Positions 1-8,441 of a stretch of 61,570 nt of DNA are shown here, piece by piece. The notes beneath the pieces are model-generated. The model ran no database searches. It was not told the DNA's origin and saw only the letters and a program-made list of their open reading frames with translations. Both the position numbers and the translations under genes were made by a program. How positions within the stretch are numbered: position 1 is the stretch's first letter; every line of letters begins with the position of its first letter. Source of the stretch: CAZVRZ01 sp964629965 (GTDB lineage: Bacteria; Chloroflexota; Anaerolineae; Anaerolineales; UBA4823); contig CAZVRZ010000011.1 of the NCBI GenBank assembly GCA_964629965.1, positions 1 to 61,570 of the forward strand. Direction: 5' to 3'.

Positions 1-56
1 ACAAGCGGGGGCAGATCCCAGCGGAGTTGTTGCCGATCCTGGAGCGGCTGCGGCCG

Positions 57-422
57 CTATCGTTGACGTGGCGGCAGCGTCCAACCTGGCTTGTTTACTG
101 TGGGATCGTGACACTGGGCGCAGTGGTCGATGGAATCTTTGTGCATCTTGTGGCAGACGCCGCAGTCGAGCGCGCCCCAGTGGGAGTCGTGTGGGTTCTG
201 TACCAGGTTCTTGGTGCGTTCCGCCAGTGTCATGTAATCGCCATGACATCGAAAACAGTCGCTTTGCGGCACCTTGATCTCGGTAAGCCGATCGTCATAG
301 GTGTGCCGGACAGTGCTCACCACCTCGGAGACGAGCGTTCCGACGGTCCGGGCGTGGCAGGCCTGGCAGCGCAGCCGCCTATCCGAAAATCTATCCGAGA
401 ACCGCTTAGAGAATGACCCGGA
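57..422 (-). CDS. Tetrahaem cytochrome c, 5'-truncated
   Basis: The minus-strand frame ends at a TAG at 57 and holds four c-type haem motifs in order: CQACH (about 354-368), CFRCH, CGVCH and CAQCH. The spacing and the block CGVCHKMHKDSIDHCAQCH resemble the small tetrahaem domains of flavocytochrome c3-type proteins, which carry electrons outside the cytoplasm. The frame is open only up to a TGA at 423-425. It has no ATG, GTG or TTG before the first haem and no export signal, so the N-terminus is missing. It overlaps the presumed 5' end of the oppositely oriented WD40 gene, which also lacks its N-terminal part. I read this as a gene cut by a rearrangement or by an assembly join near 370-430. 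The haem motifs are seen; the family is inferred. Confidence 0.7.
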   Translation of the reverse strand, partial: SGSFSKRFSDRFSDRRLRCQACHARTVGTLVSEVVSTVRHTYDDRLTEIKVPQSDCFRCHGDYMTLAERTKNLVQNPHDSHWGALDCGVCHKMHKDSIDHCAQCHDPTVNKPGWTLPPRQR

Positions 423-2517
423 TCATCGCGGCGATGAACAGACGGGATATCGCTTGCTGGAAGAATATTTGTTGGAAACCGGTCTGCCGGCCGATCATCC
501 CCTGGAACTGCGCATCCTCAGCCTGTTGAAGTTGGAACAGCCTCAGGCATTGCGGGACGGCGGTCCAAAGATGGTTGGCCCGCTGCTGGCTGCCTGTGCC
601 GACGCCGAGGCTGGGATCGCCTCCCTGGCGCGGCAGATCGTGGCGCAGATGACCGATCCGGCCGCCCAGGATGAAATCTGCCGCTGGGTGATCGAGCACA
701 ACCACCCTGAAGCACGTTCGGCGGCGCTGGCAGCCGGGTACGCGCCGCGTCCTCTCCAGGCGCGGGCCTTGTTTTACCTGCTGACCGGTCAGTGGTCCAA
801 CTATGAAACGTTGGATTTCGACGCGGCGCTGCTGAGAGCGGTCTTTGAAGCCGGCGATGAGCGCCTGCGCCGCCAGGTTGCAGAACAGGCCCGCCAGGCC
901 GGTTGGCTGGGCTTTGTGCAGGCGGCCAGCGGCAGCCGCGGCGGTGATAGGAAACAGAGAGGTAGAACGCAGCGCGGCAGCGCGGCCTTGTCTGATTTTG
1001 AGTGGGAAGCGATCCTGGCGCTGCTGGGTCGCGAACATCGCTGGGCAGATATCTGGCAGTTGGCCCAGGCAGCGCCGGTTTACTGGTCGGCGTGCCTGCT
1101 GCGCAGCCTGGGCGATGGTCGGGGGCGCTCGGATTGGAAACCGAGCAACGAGGCCGATGAGCGAGGCATGGCGGATTTGATCGGCCTGGCCTGCCGCTGT
1201 CTCCAGGCCGACCTGCCCCAGGCTTACCTGGCACGCTACCAGGCTACGCTGACCGGTCACCGCCGCTTGATCACGGCAATTGCCGTTCATCCCGGCGGTG
1301 AATGGGCTGCCAGCGCCTCCGCTGATCAAACCGTGCGGCTGTGGCAGCTGCCCGGCAGGAATGTCGGTGAGGCGCTCAAATCGTATACGCTGGAAGGGCA
1401 CACTAATTTTGTCATGTCCCTGGCGTTCAGCCCCGATGGTCTTTGGCTGGCTTCGGGAGGCGCAGATAAAACCGTGCGCCTGTGGAGCTTGCCGGAAGGC
1501 AAGCTGGTGAAGACGCTGGGCGGGCATGGCGGCGAAGTGCATTTCCTTGAATTCACGCCCGATGGTTCGCGGCTGGCGAGCTGCGATCAACGCCTGGCCA
1601 AAATTTGGAGCATGCCGGAGGGCGCTTTGCTCAAGAGCTGGGCGCTGCCAGGCCCTGGCGTCACTCGCGCGTCGCTCAATCCTGATGGTCGCCACTTGTT
1701 GACTGCGGATCGGGATAAGACCGTGCGCTTGTGGAATCTCTCCGGCTGCCAGGAGCAGCGTGCCTTGCTGGATACGATCGTTGCCTGGGGTTTCAACCAG
1801 GATGGCAGCCTGTTAGCCAGCAGCAATCATTATGGGGTTGTGCGGTTATGGCAGTTCCCAGGCGGCGAGCTGTTTAAAACCTTGAAAGGGCGCGCCTCCG
1901 GTGAACAGATGCTGGTGACCTCGGCGGGCCTGTTAGTGGGCAGCGAGCGCGGCTTGCTGCGCCTGTGGCGGCTGCCTGAAGAAGAGCCGCTGGCTGTCCT
2001 GGAAGGACACACGGCAGCCATCACTGCCCTGGCTGCCAGCCCGGATGGGACTTTGTTGGCTTCCGGAGGCGAAGATCAGCGCGTGTGCTTGTGGCTGCTG
2101 CCGGAAGGCAGGCTGCTCAAAACGCTTGAAGGCTATACTTCTGCCGTCCGCCATTTGACCTTTCGTGTTCGCCCGACGCCTGCGCTGAGTACAGCGCAAT
2201 CATCTGCTGCGATTCGAGAGCAGCCTACAAATCATATACTGCTCAGCGCCGATGAGCTGGCTTTGCATCTGTGGGCGCTGGATGATTTTCGGAGCCTCTT
2301 TTACCAACCGGGCGCCGCTTTTCAGCCCGAACAAATCGCCTGGCTGGGCAGCCTGGCCGATTCTGCGGAGGTGAATGCCGCCGACCGCGTCTGGATTGAA
2401 TTTACCCAGGCGCTCAATCGTTGGAATCGCCGTTTTGATATCCAGATCCAGGAGGCGCTGCCGCACATCCAGGTGGGCGAATTCGATATCGAGATCGATC
2501 CGGCGCCAGGATCCTGA
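301..2517 (+). CDS. HEAT-like/WD40 repeat protein, N-terminally truncated
   Basis: The protein has alpha-helical repeats (about residues 50-290), then about seven WD40 blades (about 300-660) with repeats of the type GHT..V..LAFSPDG..LASGGAD.TVRLW. The C-terminal tail is RFDIQIQ followed by GEFDIEID. It is a paralogue of the next gene: both share the LLEE-LLE-G, LFLTGQW and DFD motifs. It begins where that paralogue is already about 180 residues in, so an N-terminal helical region is missing. The only in-frame start is a GTG at 301, which lies inside the antisense cytochrome frame, so the true start is uncertain. It is probably a scaffold for the chaperone-like proteins encoded next. A 7-bp-stem palindrome at 2181-2198 lies in an apparent blade loop. 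Confidence 0.75.
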   Translation: MCRTVLTTSETSVPTVRAWQAWQRSRLSENLSENRLENDPDHRGDEQTGYRLLEEYLLETGLPADHPLELRILSLLKLEQPQALRDGGPKMVGPLLAACADAEAGIASLARQIVAQMTDPAAQDEICRWVIEHNHPEARSAALAAGYAPRPLQARALFYLLTGQWSNYETLDFDAALLRAVFEAGDERLRRQVAEQARQAGWLGFVQAASGSRGGDRKQRGRTQRGSAALSDFEWEAILALLGREHRWADIWQLAQAAPVYWSACLLRSLGDGRGRSDWKPSNEADERGMADLIGLACRCLQADLPQAYLARYQATLTGHRRLITAIAVHPGGEWAASASADQTVRLWQLPGRNVGEALKSYTLEGHTNFVMSLAFSPDGLWLASGGADKTVRLWSLPEGKLVKTLGGHGGEVHFLEFTPDGSRLASCDQRLAKIWSMPEGALLKSWALPGPGVTRASLNPDGRHLLTADRDKTVRLWNLSGCQEQRALLDTIVAWGFNQDGSLLASSNHYGVVRLWQFPGGELFKTLKGRASGEQMLVTSAGLLVGSERGLLRLWRLPEEEPLAVLEGHTAAITALAASPDGTLLASGGEDQRVCLWLLPEGRLLKTLEGYTSAVRHLTFRVRPTPALSTAQSSAAIREQPTNHILLSADELALHLWALDDFRSLFYQPGAAFQPEQIAWLGSLADSAEVNAADRVWIEFTQALNRWNRRFDIQIQEALPHIQVGEFDIEIDPAPGS
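2181..2198 (+). repeat. Family A palindrome, stem TGCGCTG, inside CDS
   Basis: Perfect 7-bp stem TGCGCTG/CAGCGCA around the loop AGTA. The stem sequence differs from the usual GAGTTG/CAACTC but still pairs. It encodes ALSTAQ within an irregular loop of the first WD40 protein. Confidence 0.75.
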
Positions 2518-2526
2518 TGGTCTTCT

Positions 2527-5034
2527 ATGCAGTCACGTTATGAGCAGGCTAGAAAAATCCAGCAGTTGAGCAGTCGGTTGTACAGCCGGTTGCCCCTGCT
2601 TGGCGGTTGGTTCCAGCGCCGGGCTGTTCGTAAGCTGGCGCAAGAGGCTTCGCCGGCGGCGTTTCGCGCCTTGGCGCAGGCTATTGGCCCGCAGATGGAT
2701 CTCTCTGCCCGGCGCAGTGCTTTGGAAGCGTTGGGCCGCGCCGAGAATCTACACCAGGTCAATGCGATTTGCCAGGCCTGGAGCAAGACGCGCTCGCCAG
2801 AACTGGCGCAGTTGATCGCCAGCCGGGGTTGGGCAGCCGGTTCTCCGGTTGATATTCGCGTCCTTTCGGCTTTGCTGTCGAACCGCCTGGCTTTATTGGC
2901 AGAGAGCGCTGTTCCGCCGGAGCAAGCTGCCGAGATGGTGGGTGCCCTGGTGCAGGCCCTGGCGGATGACGATACGCGCCTGCGACTGCGTGCGCGAGCT
3001 TGCCTGGGCCAGCTCAAGCAGGCCGGCGTGGTGGACGCTTTTTGCTTGTTGTGGGCGGAAACGCGCCAACCGCTCCTGGAAGAGATCCTCCTCGAGGCAG
3101 GTTATGTGGCCGGTGGCCCACCGCAGGCGCGCGCTCTGAGCGCCATCAAAACAGGCAATACCGCCGCTTTGCAGCAGGACGGTGATGAGATCGTTCCGGC
3201 TCTGGCCGCGGCCTGCCGCGACCGGGATGGGTTTGTGGTAGAGCAGGCCGGGCAAGCGCTGGCGAGTTTGCAAAACTCACTTGCCCAGGAATCCGCCTGC
3301 CGGGCATTTCTGGAAGATGACAACCCCGTATTGCAGGCAGCGGTCTTAAAGGGCGGCTACCTGCCCAAAGACTCGACGCAGCGCGCCCTGTTTCTATTCC
3401 TGACCGGGCAGTGGGAAGCATACACGCTGATCGATTTCGATCACCAGATTCTGTCCACGCTGTACCAGTCGGCGGATGCCCCATTGCGCGAGCGCATCAA
3501 GAACCAGGTGCGGCAGGCCGGGCGAGCCGAGTTCCTGCCGATCATCAGCGGCCCCAACGTGCGCTTGCGGCTGCGCAGCATGGATGCAGCAGATTTTAAG
3601 ATCATGGTGCAAGTGCTGAGCGAACGACAAGAATGGGAGCGGTTGTGGGCGCTGATCGTGGAACTGCCGCCTGCCCTGGGCATCAGCGTTGTGCAGCGGC
3701 TGGCCGCGCAAGGGTGGCAGCCGCAGGCCGGCGACGAGCAGAAAATCTTTCAGCAGTTGGTTGCGCAGGCGAGCGAGCCGGCTTTGAAGGCCAGCCAGGA
3801 GATCGATCATTACCTGCCGCCGGCAGTGCTGCGCGCCCGCGTGCATCTGCTTCATGGGCGCATTAACGATCTTGCCTTTTCACCCAAACGGTCCTTATTG
3901 GCATTGGGCACCAGCCGCCGCAAGATCTTGCTGTGGGACTACCGCCAGGCGGCAGTCGGGGGGGTACTGAATCGTTTCGAGCATTCGATTGGTAAGGTCG
4001 CCTACACTTCGCAGGATGTGCTGTTGGCGGCAGAGCGCACCAACGCCCAGGCGCCTTGTTCGGTGTATGCCTGCCATGAAAACGGCTCGCAGCAGATCGG
4101 GACTGCTGCCGTGATCTATACCGCTAACGGCTCGATCACTGAGTTGGGTACAACTCCTGCGGATCAGGATCGAGATAACCAGGGCAGTAAAGGGTTGCGA
4201 GATTATGTTTTGGTGGCAGCGCGCGACCGGTCGGTTGCTTTACTTGACCTGGGCGGTGAGGTGCGCGGTGCTGGGAGAAGCTCGCCCAAAATCCTCAAAA
4301 CGGTCAAGTTCGCTTTTTGGCCGCGCGGCGCCTGTATCTCGGCCAGCCAGCAGCATGCCGCTCTTCTCCACCAGGGGGTGACGGTGATAGAGCTGCCGTC
4401 TTTGAAACGGATTGGCCAGGGCAGCGATAAGCGCCTGCCGGGGACGGTGCGCAGTGCGGCTTTCTTTGCCGATGGCATGGGATTGTTTGCCGGTAAATAC
4501 AACGGTGAAGTGCTCGCCATGCAAACCCGTTCGTTGGAGCTGCAAAACGAGCTGGTAGCCCGGCACACCGGCTCTGTGGAGGGAATAGCCGCTCTGAGGC
4601 GGCATCCGGTGGTGATCACGGCCGGCGCCGAAGGCACATTGCAGTTCATTCCCTGGGATTATTCGCAGGCGGCTGTCAACCCGGCCTTGAAAACTTATGC
4701 GACCACAGAGCAAAATATTGGGCCGCAGATCACTTCGCTGCATATTACCCCTGATGAGGCTTTCATGGCGGTGAGCCAGGCTGACAGCACCCTTACTTTC
4801 TGGGATTTGCGCGTTCTCGATCTGCCGGAGCTGTTCAATCGCCCGCTCGGGTTGGCGGCGCCTCGCCAAATGCCCGTCATTGCTGCCCTGATCGAGGGAA
4901 ATAATTTGCCGCGCGGCGTGGTCGAGGCGTTGAAATTTGTCCATCTTGTGCTACAATTCCGTTTCCGCTTCGATATCGAGATCGATGCGTTGGTCGATAT
5001 CAAATTTGGCGAGTACGATATCGAGATTGAGTGA
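2527..5034 (+). CDS. HEAT-like/WD40 repeat protein
   Basis: An 835-residue protein 9 bp after the truncated paralogue. Residues 1-400 are Ala/Leu-rich helical repeats resembling HEAT or ARM repeats (for example ARRSALEALGRAENLHQV). Residues 430-780 hold degenerate WD40 blades (INDLAFSPKRSLLALG, ITSLHITPDEAFMAVSQ..TLTFWDL). The tail repeats a short motif, RFDIEID then GEYDIEIE, and ends there. No catalytic motif was seen. The role is probably scaffold or client recruitment for the GrpE/Hsp70-like pair downstream, inferred from the tight spacing. The ATG at 2527 has only a weak ribosome site, so translation may be coupled to the upstream stop. A family A palindrome (4141-4156) encodes ELGTTP. 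Confidence 0.8.
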   Translation: MQSRYEQARKIQQLSSRLYSRLPLLGGWFQRRAVRKLAQEASPAAFRALAQAIGPQMDLSARRSALEALGRAENLHQVNAICQAWSKTRSPELAQLIASRGWAAGSPVDIRVLSALLSNRLALLAESAVPPEQAAEMVGALVQALADDDTRLRLRARACLGQLKQAGVVDAFCLLWAETRQPLLEEILLEAGYVAGGPPQARALSAIKTGNTAALQQDGDEIVPALAAACRDRDGFVVEQAGQALASLQNSLAQESACRAFLEDDNPVLQAAVLKGGYLPKDSTQRALFLFLTGQWEAYTLIDFDHQILSTLYQSADAPLRERIKNQVRQAGRAEFLPIISGPNVRLRLRSMDAADFKIMVQVLSERQEWERLWALIVELPPALGISVVQRLAAQGWQPQAGDEQKIFQQLVAQASEPALKASQEIDHYLPPAVLRARVHLLHGRINDLAFSPKRSLLALGTSRRKILLWDYRQAAVGGVLNRFEHSIGKVAYTSQDVLLAAERTNAQAPCSVYACHENGSQQIGTAAVIYTANGSITELGTTPADQDRDNQGSKGLRDYVLVAARDRSVALLDLGGEVRGAGRSSPKILKTVKFAFWPRGACISASQQHAALLHQGVTVIELPSLKRIGQGSDKRLPGTVRSAAFFADGMGLFAGKYNGEVLAMQTRSLELQNELVARHTGSVEGIAALRRHPVVITAGAEGTLQFIPWDYSQAAVNPALKTYATTEQNIGPQITSLHITPDEAFMAVSQADSTLTFWDLRVLDLPELFNRPLGLAAPRQMPVIAALIEGNNLPRGVVEALKFVHLVLQFRFRFDIEIDALVDIKFGEYDIEIE
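4141..4156 (+). repeat. Family A palindrome, loop GGTA, inside CDS
   Basis: Stem GAGTTG/CAACTC with loop GGTA in place of AGTA. It is in frame in the second WD40 gene, in a loop between blades. Confidence 0.65.
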
Positions 5035-5049
5035 CCGGGAGGCGGTCGT

Positions 5050-5577
5050 ATGTTGAAGAATTTTTTCGATCGTTGGAAGGCGAAAACCGACGCCAGGGAT
5101 GGCGCACAGGCCGACGCGCTGGCTGTGCAGAGCGAAGTTCAACAACTGCGCCTGGAACTGGCTGAGAAAGAAGGCTTGATCCAACAACTCAAGGCAGACC
5201 TGGAACGCGAGCGCAGCCAGGGCCAACAGCGCAGTGCCCGGCAAGTTCAGGAGAGCATGGAGGCGCTGCTAGCGGAACTGGCCGGCCCGCTTTCACAGCT
5301 TTTCACCCAGGATCATTTGGTAAGCGTCGAGAACAAGCCCCTGCAAGCGCGGGATGTGTTGGTGGTGGCGAAGAGCCTGGCGCGCGGGCTGCAAAACCGC
5401 GGCCTGACCCTGGAAGGCGCGGTTGGAGAGTATACGGCCTTTGACCCGGATCATCACCAGGCGTTGAGCGCCGAAGCGCAGCTTGCCCCAGGTCAGTTGG
5501 TTGTGATCCGTTTTTCGGGCCTGTCGTACCAGGGCCGTTTGCTGCGCAAGGCCGGGGTTTCCCCTTCTCAGGAGTAG
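5050..5577 (+). CDS. GrpE-like nucleotide exchange factor
   Basis: A 175-residue protein. Residues 20-75 form a charged coiled coil (VQQLRLELAEKEGLIQQL). The C-terminal part (about 128-170) has GEYTAFDPDHHQAL and a final YQGRLLRKAGV, matching the pattern of the GrpE beta domain (FDP..HEA ... G..LRPA.V). GrpE releases ADP from Hsp70, and the gene directly precedes an Hsp70 gene with 3 bp between them, which supports a dedicated partner pair. It is diverged from housekeeping GrpE and lacks an obvious acidic N-terminal tail. The start has GGGAGG upstream. The family call rests on motif recognition only. Confidence 0.7.
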   Translation: MLKNFFDRWKAKTDARDGAQADALAVQSEVQQLRLELAEKEGLIQQLKADLERERSQGQQRSARQVQESMEALLAELAGPLSQLFTQDHLVSVENKPLQARDVLVVAKSLARGLQNRGLTLEGAVGEYTAFDPDHHQALSAEAQLAPGQLVVIRFSGLSYQGRLLRKAGVSPSQE

Positions 5578-5580
5578 AGC

Positions 5581-7206
5581 ATGGCGGGACGGTTGGGCAT
5601 CGATTTTGGCACCTCGAATTCCGTGATCGCGGTTTGGGATGAAACCCGCCGGGAGGGCGTTCCCTTGCATATTCCAGAATACGGGCGGCTCTCCATGCAA
5701 GGTGAGGAGCAGATCTCAAGCGTGCCTTCGTTGGTGCATTACAGCAGCGACGAGCGTATGTGGATCGGCAACCAGGTGTTGGAGCGTAACCTGTACCAGG
5801 CCAACCAGACCTTTCGCTGGATGAAACGGTATATCATCAACCGCAGCCCGCTGCAAAAAGTGATCAATGGGCGGCGGGTATCGCCGGTCAAGGCCGGGCA
5901 GGATTTTCTCTCCAGTATCCTGATTTTTGCTACCCAGGAATTGGACCTGGGCGATGAGGAGATTGCTCTGACCGTGCCGGTTGAATCTTTCGAGCATTAC
6001 GAGAACTGGCTGGGGGAGGTGGTGGAGGGGGCGCGCCTACCGCGTTATCGCCTGATCGATGAGCCTTCGGCGGCTGCCTTGGGCTATGGCGCACATATCC
6101 AACCGGGCGATGTCTACCTGATCTTCGACTTTGGCGGCGGCACGCTGGATGTTTCCATTGTGCTGGTCGAAGAAGGCGGCGCCGGGGGTGATCAAGGAGC
6201 GCACAAGCAGAATAGTGCCGCCGGGCGGCGTTGCCGGGTGCTGGGAAAGGCCGGCACCGAGCTGGGCGGGATCACGCTGGACCAATGGTTGTTTCAGGAA
6301 ATCTTGCGCCGTAATGGGCGCAGCGATGCCGATGAAGATATCCGCCAGGTTAGCAATGCACTGCTGGTAGAATGCGAGCGTCTCAAGGAGCAGCTTTCGT
6401 TTCAAGAGATGGCCAGCCTCAGCGTGGTCAATCCCGAAAGCGGCGCGGCGTTGTATGCGGAGTTTTCTCGCCAGCAGCTCGAAGACCTGCTGGACCAGCA
6501 CGAAGCCTATGCCGAGATCGACCGGGTGATCCGGCGGGCGCTGAATGCCTCTCGCGAGCGCGGTTACACGGACGAGCATATCAAGGCCGCGTTGATGGTG
6601 GGCGGCAGCAGCCAGATCCCTTCGGTGCAGCGCACCCTACGGCGGATCTTTGGTAAGGAGCGGGTGATGCTCAACCGGCCGCTGGATGCGATTGCCCGCG
6701 GCGCAGCCGCCTTTGTAGCTGGGGTGGATTTCTTCGACTTTATCCAACATGATTATGCCATTCGGTTCGTCGATCGTGAGCACGGCGAGTATGATTACCG
6801 GATCCTGGTGCCGCGCGGCTCGGCTTATCCCACTCGCGAACCGGTGGCCCGGTTGACGGTTAAAGCCAGCCACGATGGGCAATCTCAGCTTGGCCTGGCG
6901 ATCTTTGAGATTGGCGAACAGCGCTCCCGTCCGGTAGAGGCCGGGCATTTTGAGTTGGTGTTCGATCCTGGCGGGGCGGCGCGGGTGTCTGCCGTTACGG
7001 TGGAGGAAGAAGAACGCCGCAGCCTGTTCTGGATGAACGAACATAACCCCACTTTCTTGAAAGCGGAGCCGCCTGCAGCCCAGGGTGCCCCGCGCTTTGA
7101 AGTGGAGTTTAATATCGATCGTAATAAACGGCTGACCATCACTGCCCGCGACCTGTTGGACGGCCGCTTAACCCACCGGGATTACCCGGTGGTCAAGCTT
7201 TCTTAG
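5581..7206 (+). CDS. Hsp70-family (DnaK-like) chaperone lacking the lid
   Basis: The 541-residue protein begins GIDFGTSNSVIAVWD (phosphate 1), has FDFGGGTLDVSIV (phosphate 2, about residue 181), DEPSAAALGYG and GGSSQIPSVQ (adenosine motif). All the signatures of an actin-fold Hsp70 ATPase are present. A beta substrate-binding region follows (LVPRGSAYPTRE to FNIDRNKRLTITARD), and the protein stops there. The alpha-helical lid of standard DnaK (about 610-640 residues) is absent. There is an insertion near residue 200 (GDQGAHKQNSAAG). It probably works with the GrpE-like protein and the WD40 scaffolds rather than as a general chaperone. AGGAG overlaps the preceding stop codon, indicating translational coupling. 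Confidence 0.9.
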   Translation: MAGRLGIDFGTSNSVIAVWDETRREGVPLHIPEYGRLSMQGEEQISSVPSLVHYSSDERMWIGNQVLERNLYQANQTFRWMKRYIINRSPLQKVINGRRVSPVKAGQDFLSSILIFATQELDLGDEEIALTVPVESFEHYENWLGEVVEGARLPRYRLIDEPSAAALGYGAHIQPGDVYLIFDFGGGTLDVSIVLVEEGGAGGDQGAHKQNSAAGRRCRVLGKAGTELGGITLDQWLFQEILRRNGRSDADEDIRQVSNALLVECERLKEQLSFQEMASLSVVNPESGAALYAEFSRQQLEDLLDQHEAYAEIDRVIRRALNASRERGYTDEHIKAALMVGGSSQIPSVQRTLRRIFGKERVMLNRPLDAIARGAAAFVAGVDFFDFIQHDYAIRFVDREHGEYDYRILVPRGSAYPTREPVARLTVKASHDGQSQLGLAIFEIGEQRSRPVEAGHFELVFDPGGAARVSAVTVEEEERRSLFWMNEHNPTFLKAEPPAAQGAPRFEVEFNIDRNKRLTITARDLLDGRLTHRDYPVVKLS

Positions 7207-7222
7207 CAAAGGAGATGGTTGG

Positions 7223-7603
7223 ATGTCTCATTTCACCCGTATTCGCACCCAGATGGTGCAGCAAGATTACCTGCTCAAGGCTTTGGCTGATCTCAACTGC
7301 CGTTACGAGACGGGCAATGTTCAGATCGGTGGTTTTGCCAGCAGGATGCGGGCCGAGATCAAGGTCTCGGCGCCGGGGATTGGCCGCGATATCGGTTTCC
7401 GCCGCTCCGGCGAAGCCTATGAGATGGTTCTCGATCGCTGGGGGTTGAGCAAGACCAGGATCGATCAATTTCAACAGCAGGTGGTGCAGCGATATGCATA
7501 TCATGCTGCCGTGGATCAACTTCAGCAGCAGGGATTCGATCTCGTCCAGGAAGAATCCCAGGAAGGCGGCCAGCTTCACCTGACGCTGCGCCGGGTGGCA
7601 TAG
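7223..7603 (+). CDS. DUF1257 family protein
   Basis: A 126-residue protein starting MSHFTRIRTQM and containing YLLKALADLNC and FVLDRWGLSK-like motifs (here MVLDRWGLSKTRIDQF). This is typical of DUF1257 (Ycf35-like) proteins of cyanobacteria, plastids and other bacteria. The function is unknown. In many genomes it is adjacent to a DUF2997 gene, as here, and to NTPases or iron-sulfur proteins. It is preceded by AAAGGAG and lies 16 bp after the Hsp70 gene in the same operon. It is a soluble alpha/beta protein with no membrane segment. Confidence 0.8.
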   Translation: MSHFTRIRTQMVQQDYLLKALADLNCRYETGNVQIGGFASRMRAEIKVSAPGIGRDIGFRRSGEAYEMVLDRWGLSKTRIDQFQQQVVQRYAYHAAVDQLQQQGFDLVQEESQEGGQLHLTLRRVA

Positions 7604-7614
7604 GAGGCGTACCG

Positions 7615-7860
7615 ATGGAAATGCAAGAGGTCGAAATTTTTATTGAGAAAGACGGGCGCGTGCGCATCGAAGTGCGCGGGGTCAAGGGCGCAAGCTGCCT
7701 GGACCTGACCAAGGCCTTGGAAGAGGTGTTGGGCGGCCAGGTGGAGCTGCGCGAAATGCGCCCGGAAGCGTACGAGGAAGGTCAAGAACTCCGTGAGACG
7801 GGGCAATCTACAGCGCAAAAGAACAGTGCCGACCAGCCCCAACGCTTGAAAGGCGGTTGA
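7615..7860 (+). CDS. DUF2997 family protein
   Basis: An 81-residue protein: EVEIFIEKDGRVRIEVRGVKG, then CLDLTKALEEVLGG, then a charged tail. This is the DUF2997 pattern, a short beta-hairpin, a conserved G..C.DLT..LE..LG motif and a C-terminal extension. It is a usual neighbour of DUF1257. AGGAGG overlaps the stop of the upstream gene. Its own stop overlaps the start of the radical-SAM gene, so the three genes are translationally linked. The function is unknown. Confidence 0.75.
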   Translation: MEMQEVEIFIEKDGRVRIEVRGVKGASCLDLTKALEEVLGGQVELREMRPEAYEEGQELRETGQSTAQKNSADQPQRLKGG

Positions 7861-8441
7861 GGTCTGTGGCTGCTCTTGCCGGGGACGAATTGCGTCTGCA
7901 TTCTTTCATGCTGCGCAGCCGGGCCAACGGTCCCGGGTGGCGCGCCGTGCTGTGGCTGCAGGGTTGTTCGCTGGGCTGTGCAGGCTGTTACAATCCATCG
8001 ACGCACGATCTGCAAGCCGGGCAAGTGGTTTCTGCTGCCGATGTGTTCGCCTGGATCAAGGATGGAAAGAACGATATCGAAGGCCTGACGGTCAGCGGGG
8101 GTGAGCCTTTCCTGCAGCCCGGTCCGCTGGCGGTGCTGCTGCGGCGGGTACGGATCGAGACGACCCTTTCGATCCTGGTCTTCAGCGGTTTTAGCCTGCA
8201 GGAGATCGAGCAAATCCCCGCCGCTCGAGAGGCGCTGGTAGATATCGATGTGCTCATTGCGGGGCGGTATGACCAGGCGCGGCGCCGGGTGCAGGGCTTG
8301 CGCGGTTCAGCCAATAAGATAGTGCATTTGCTGAGCGAGCGATATTCGTTAGCAGAATTGGAGGCTGTTCCACCAGCCGAGATCATCGTCACCCCGCAGG
8401 GCGAGCTGCTATCCAGCGGGATCGATCCCGTCCGTTGGTAG
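7857..8441 (+). CDS. Radical-SAM 4Fe-4S activase-like protein (NrdG-type)
   Basis: A 194-residue protein with the cluster motif CSLGCAGCYNP (about residues 38-48; CxxxCxxC) and GLTVSGGEPFLQP, which binds S-adenosylmethionine. The length and layout fit the single-domain 4Fe-4S NrdG/PflA-type activases. These generate a 5'-deoxyadenosyl radical, often to install a glycyl radical on a partner. No glycyl-radical enzyme lies nearby, so the substrate may be another operon product. The start may be the TTG at 7857, overlapping the upstream TGA, or a GTG at 7866. The last 33 bp overlap the convergent phosphatase gene. Confidence 0.85.
   Translation: MRSVAALAGDELRLHSFMLRSRANGPGWRAVLWLQGCSLGCAGCYNPSTHDLQAGQVVSAADVFAWIKDGKNDIEGLTVSGGEPFLQPGPLAVLLRRVRIETTLSILVFSGFSLQEIEQIPAAREALVDIDVLIAGRYDQARRRVQGLRGSANKIVHLLSERYSLAELEAVPPAEIIVTPQGELLSSGIDPVRW

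Noticed and set aside
27..416. Plus-strand 129-aa frame at the left edge
   Set aside because: It is antisense to the haem-motif frame and shows no recognisable domain.
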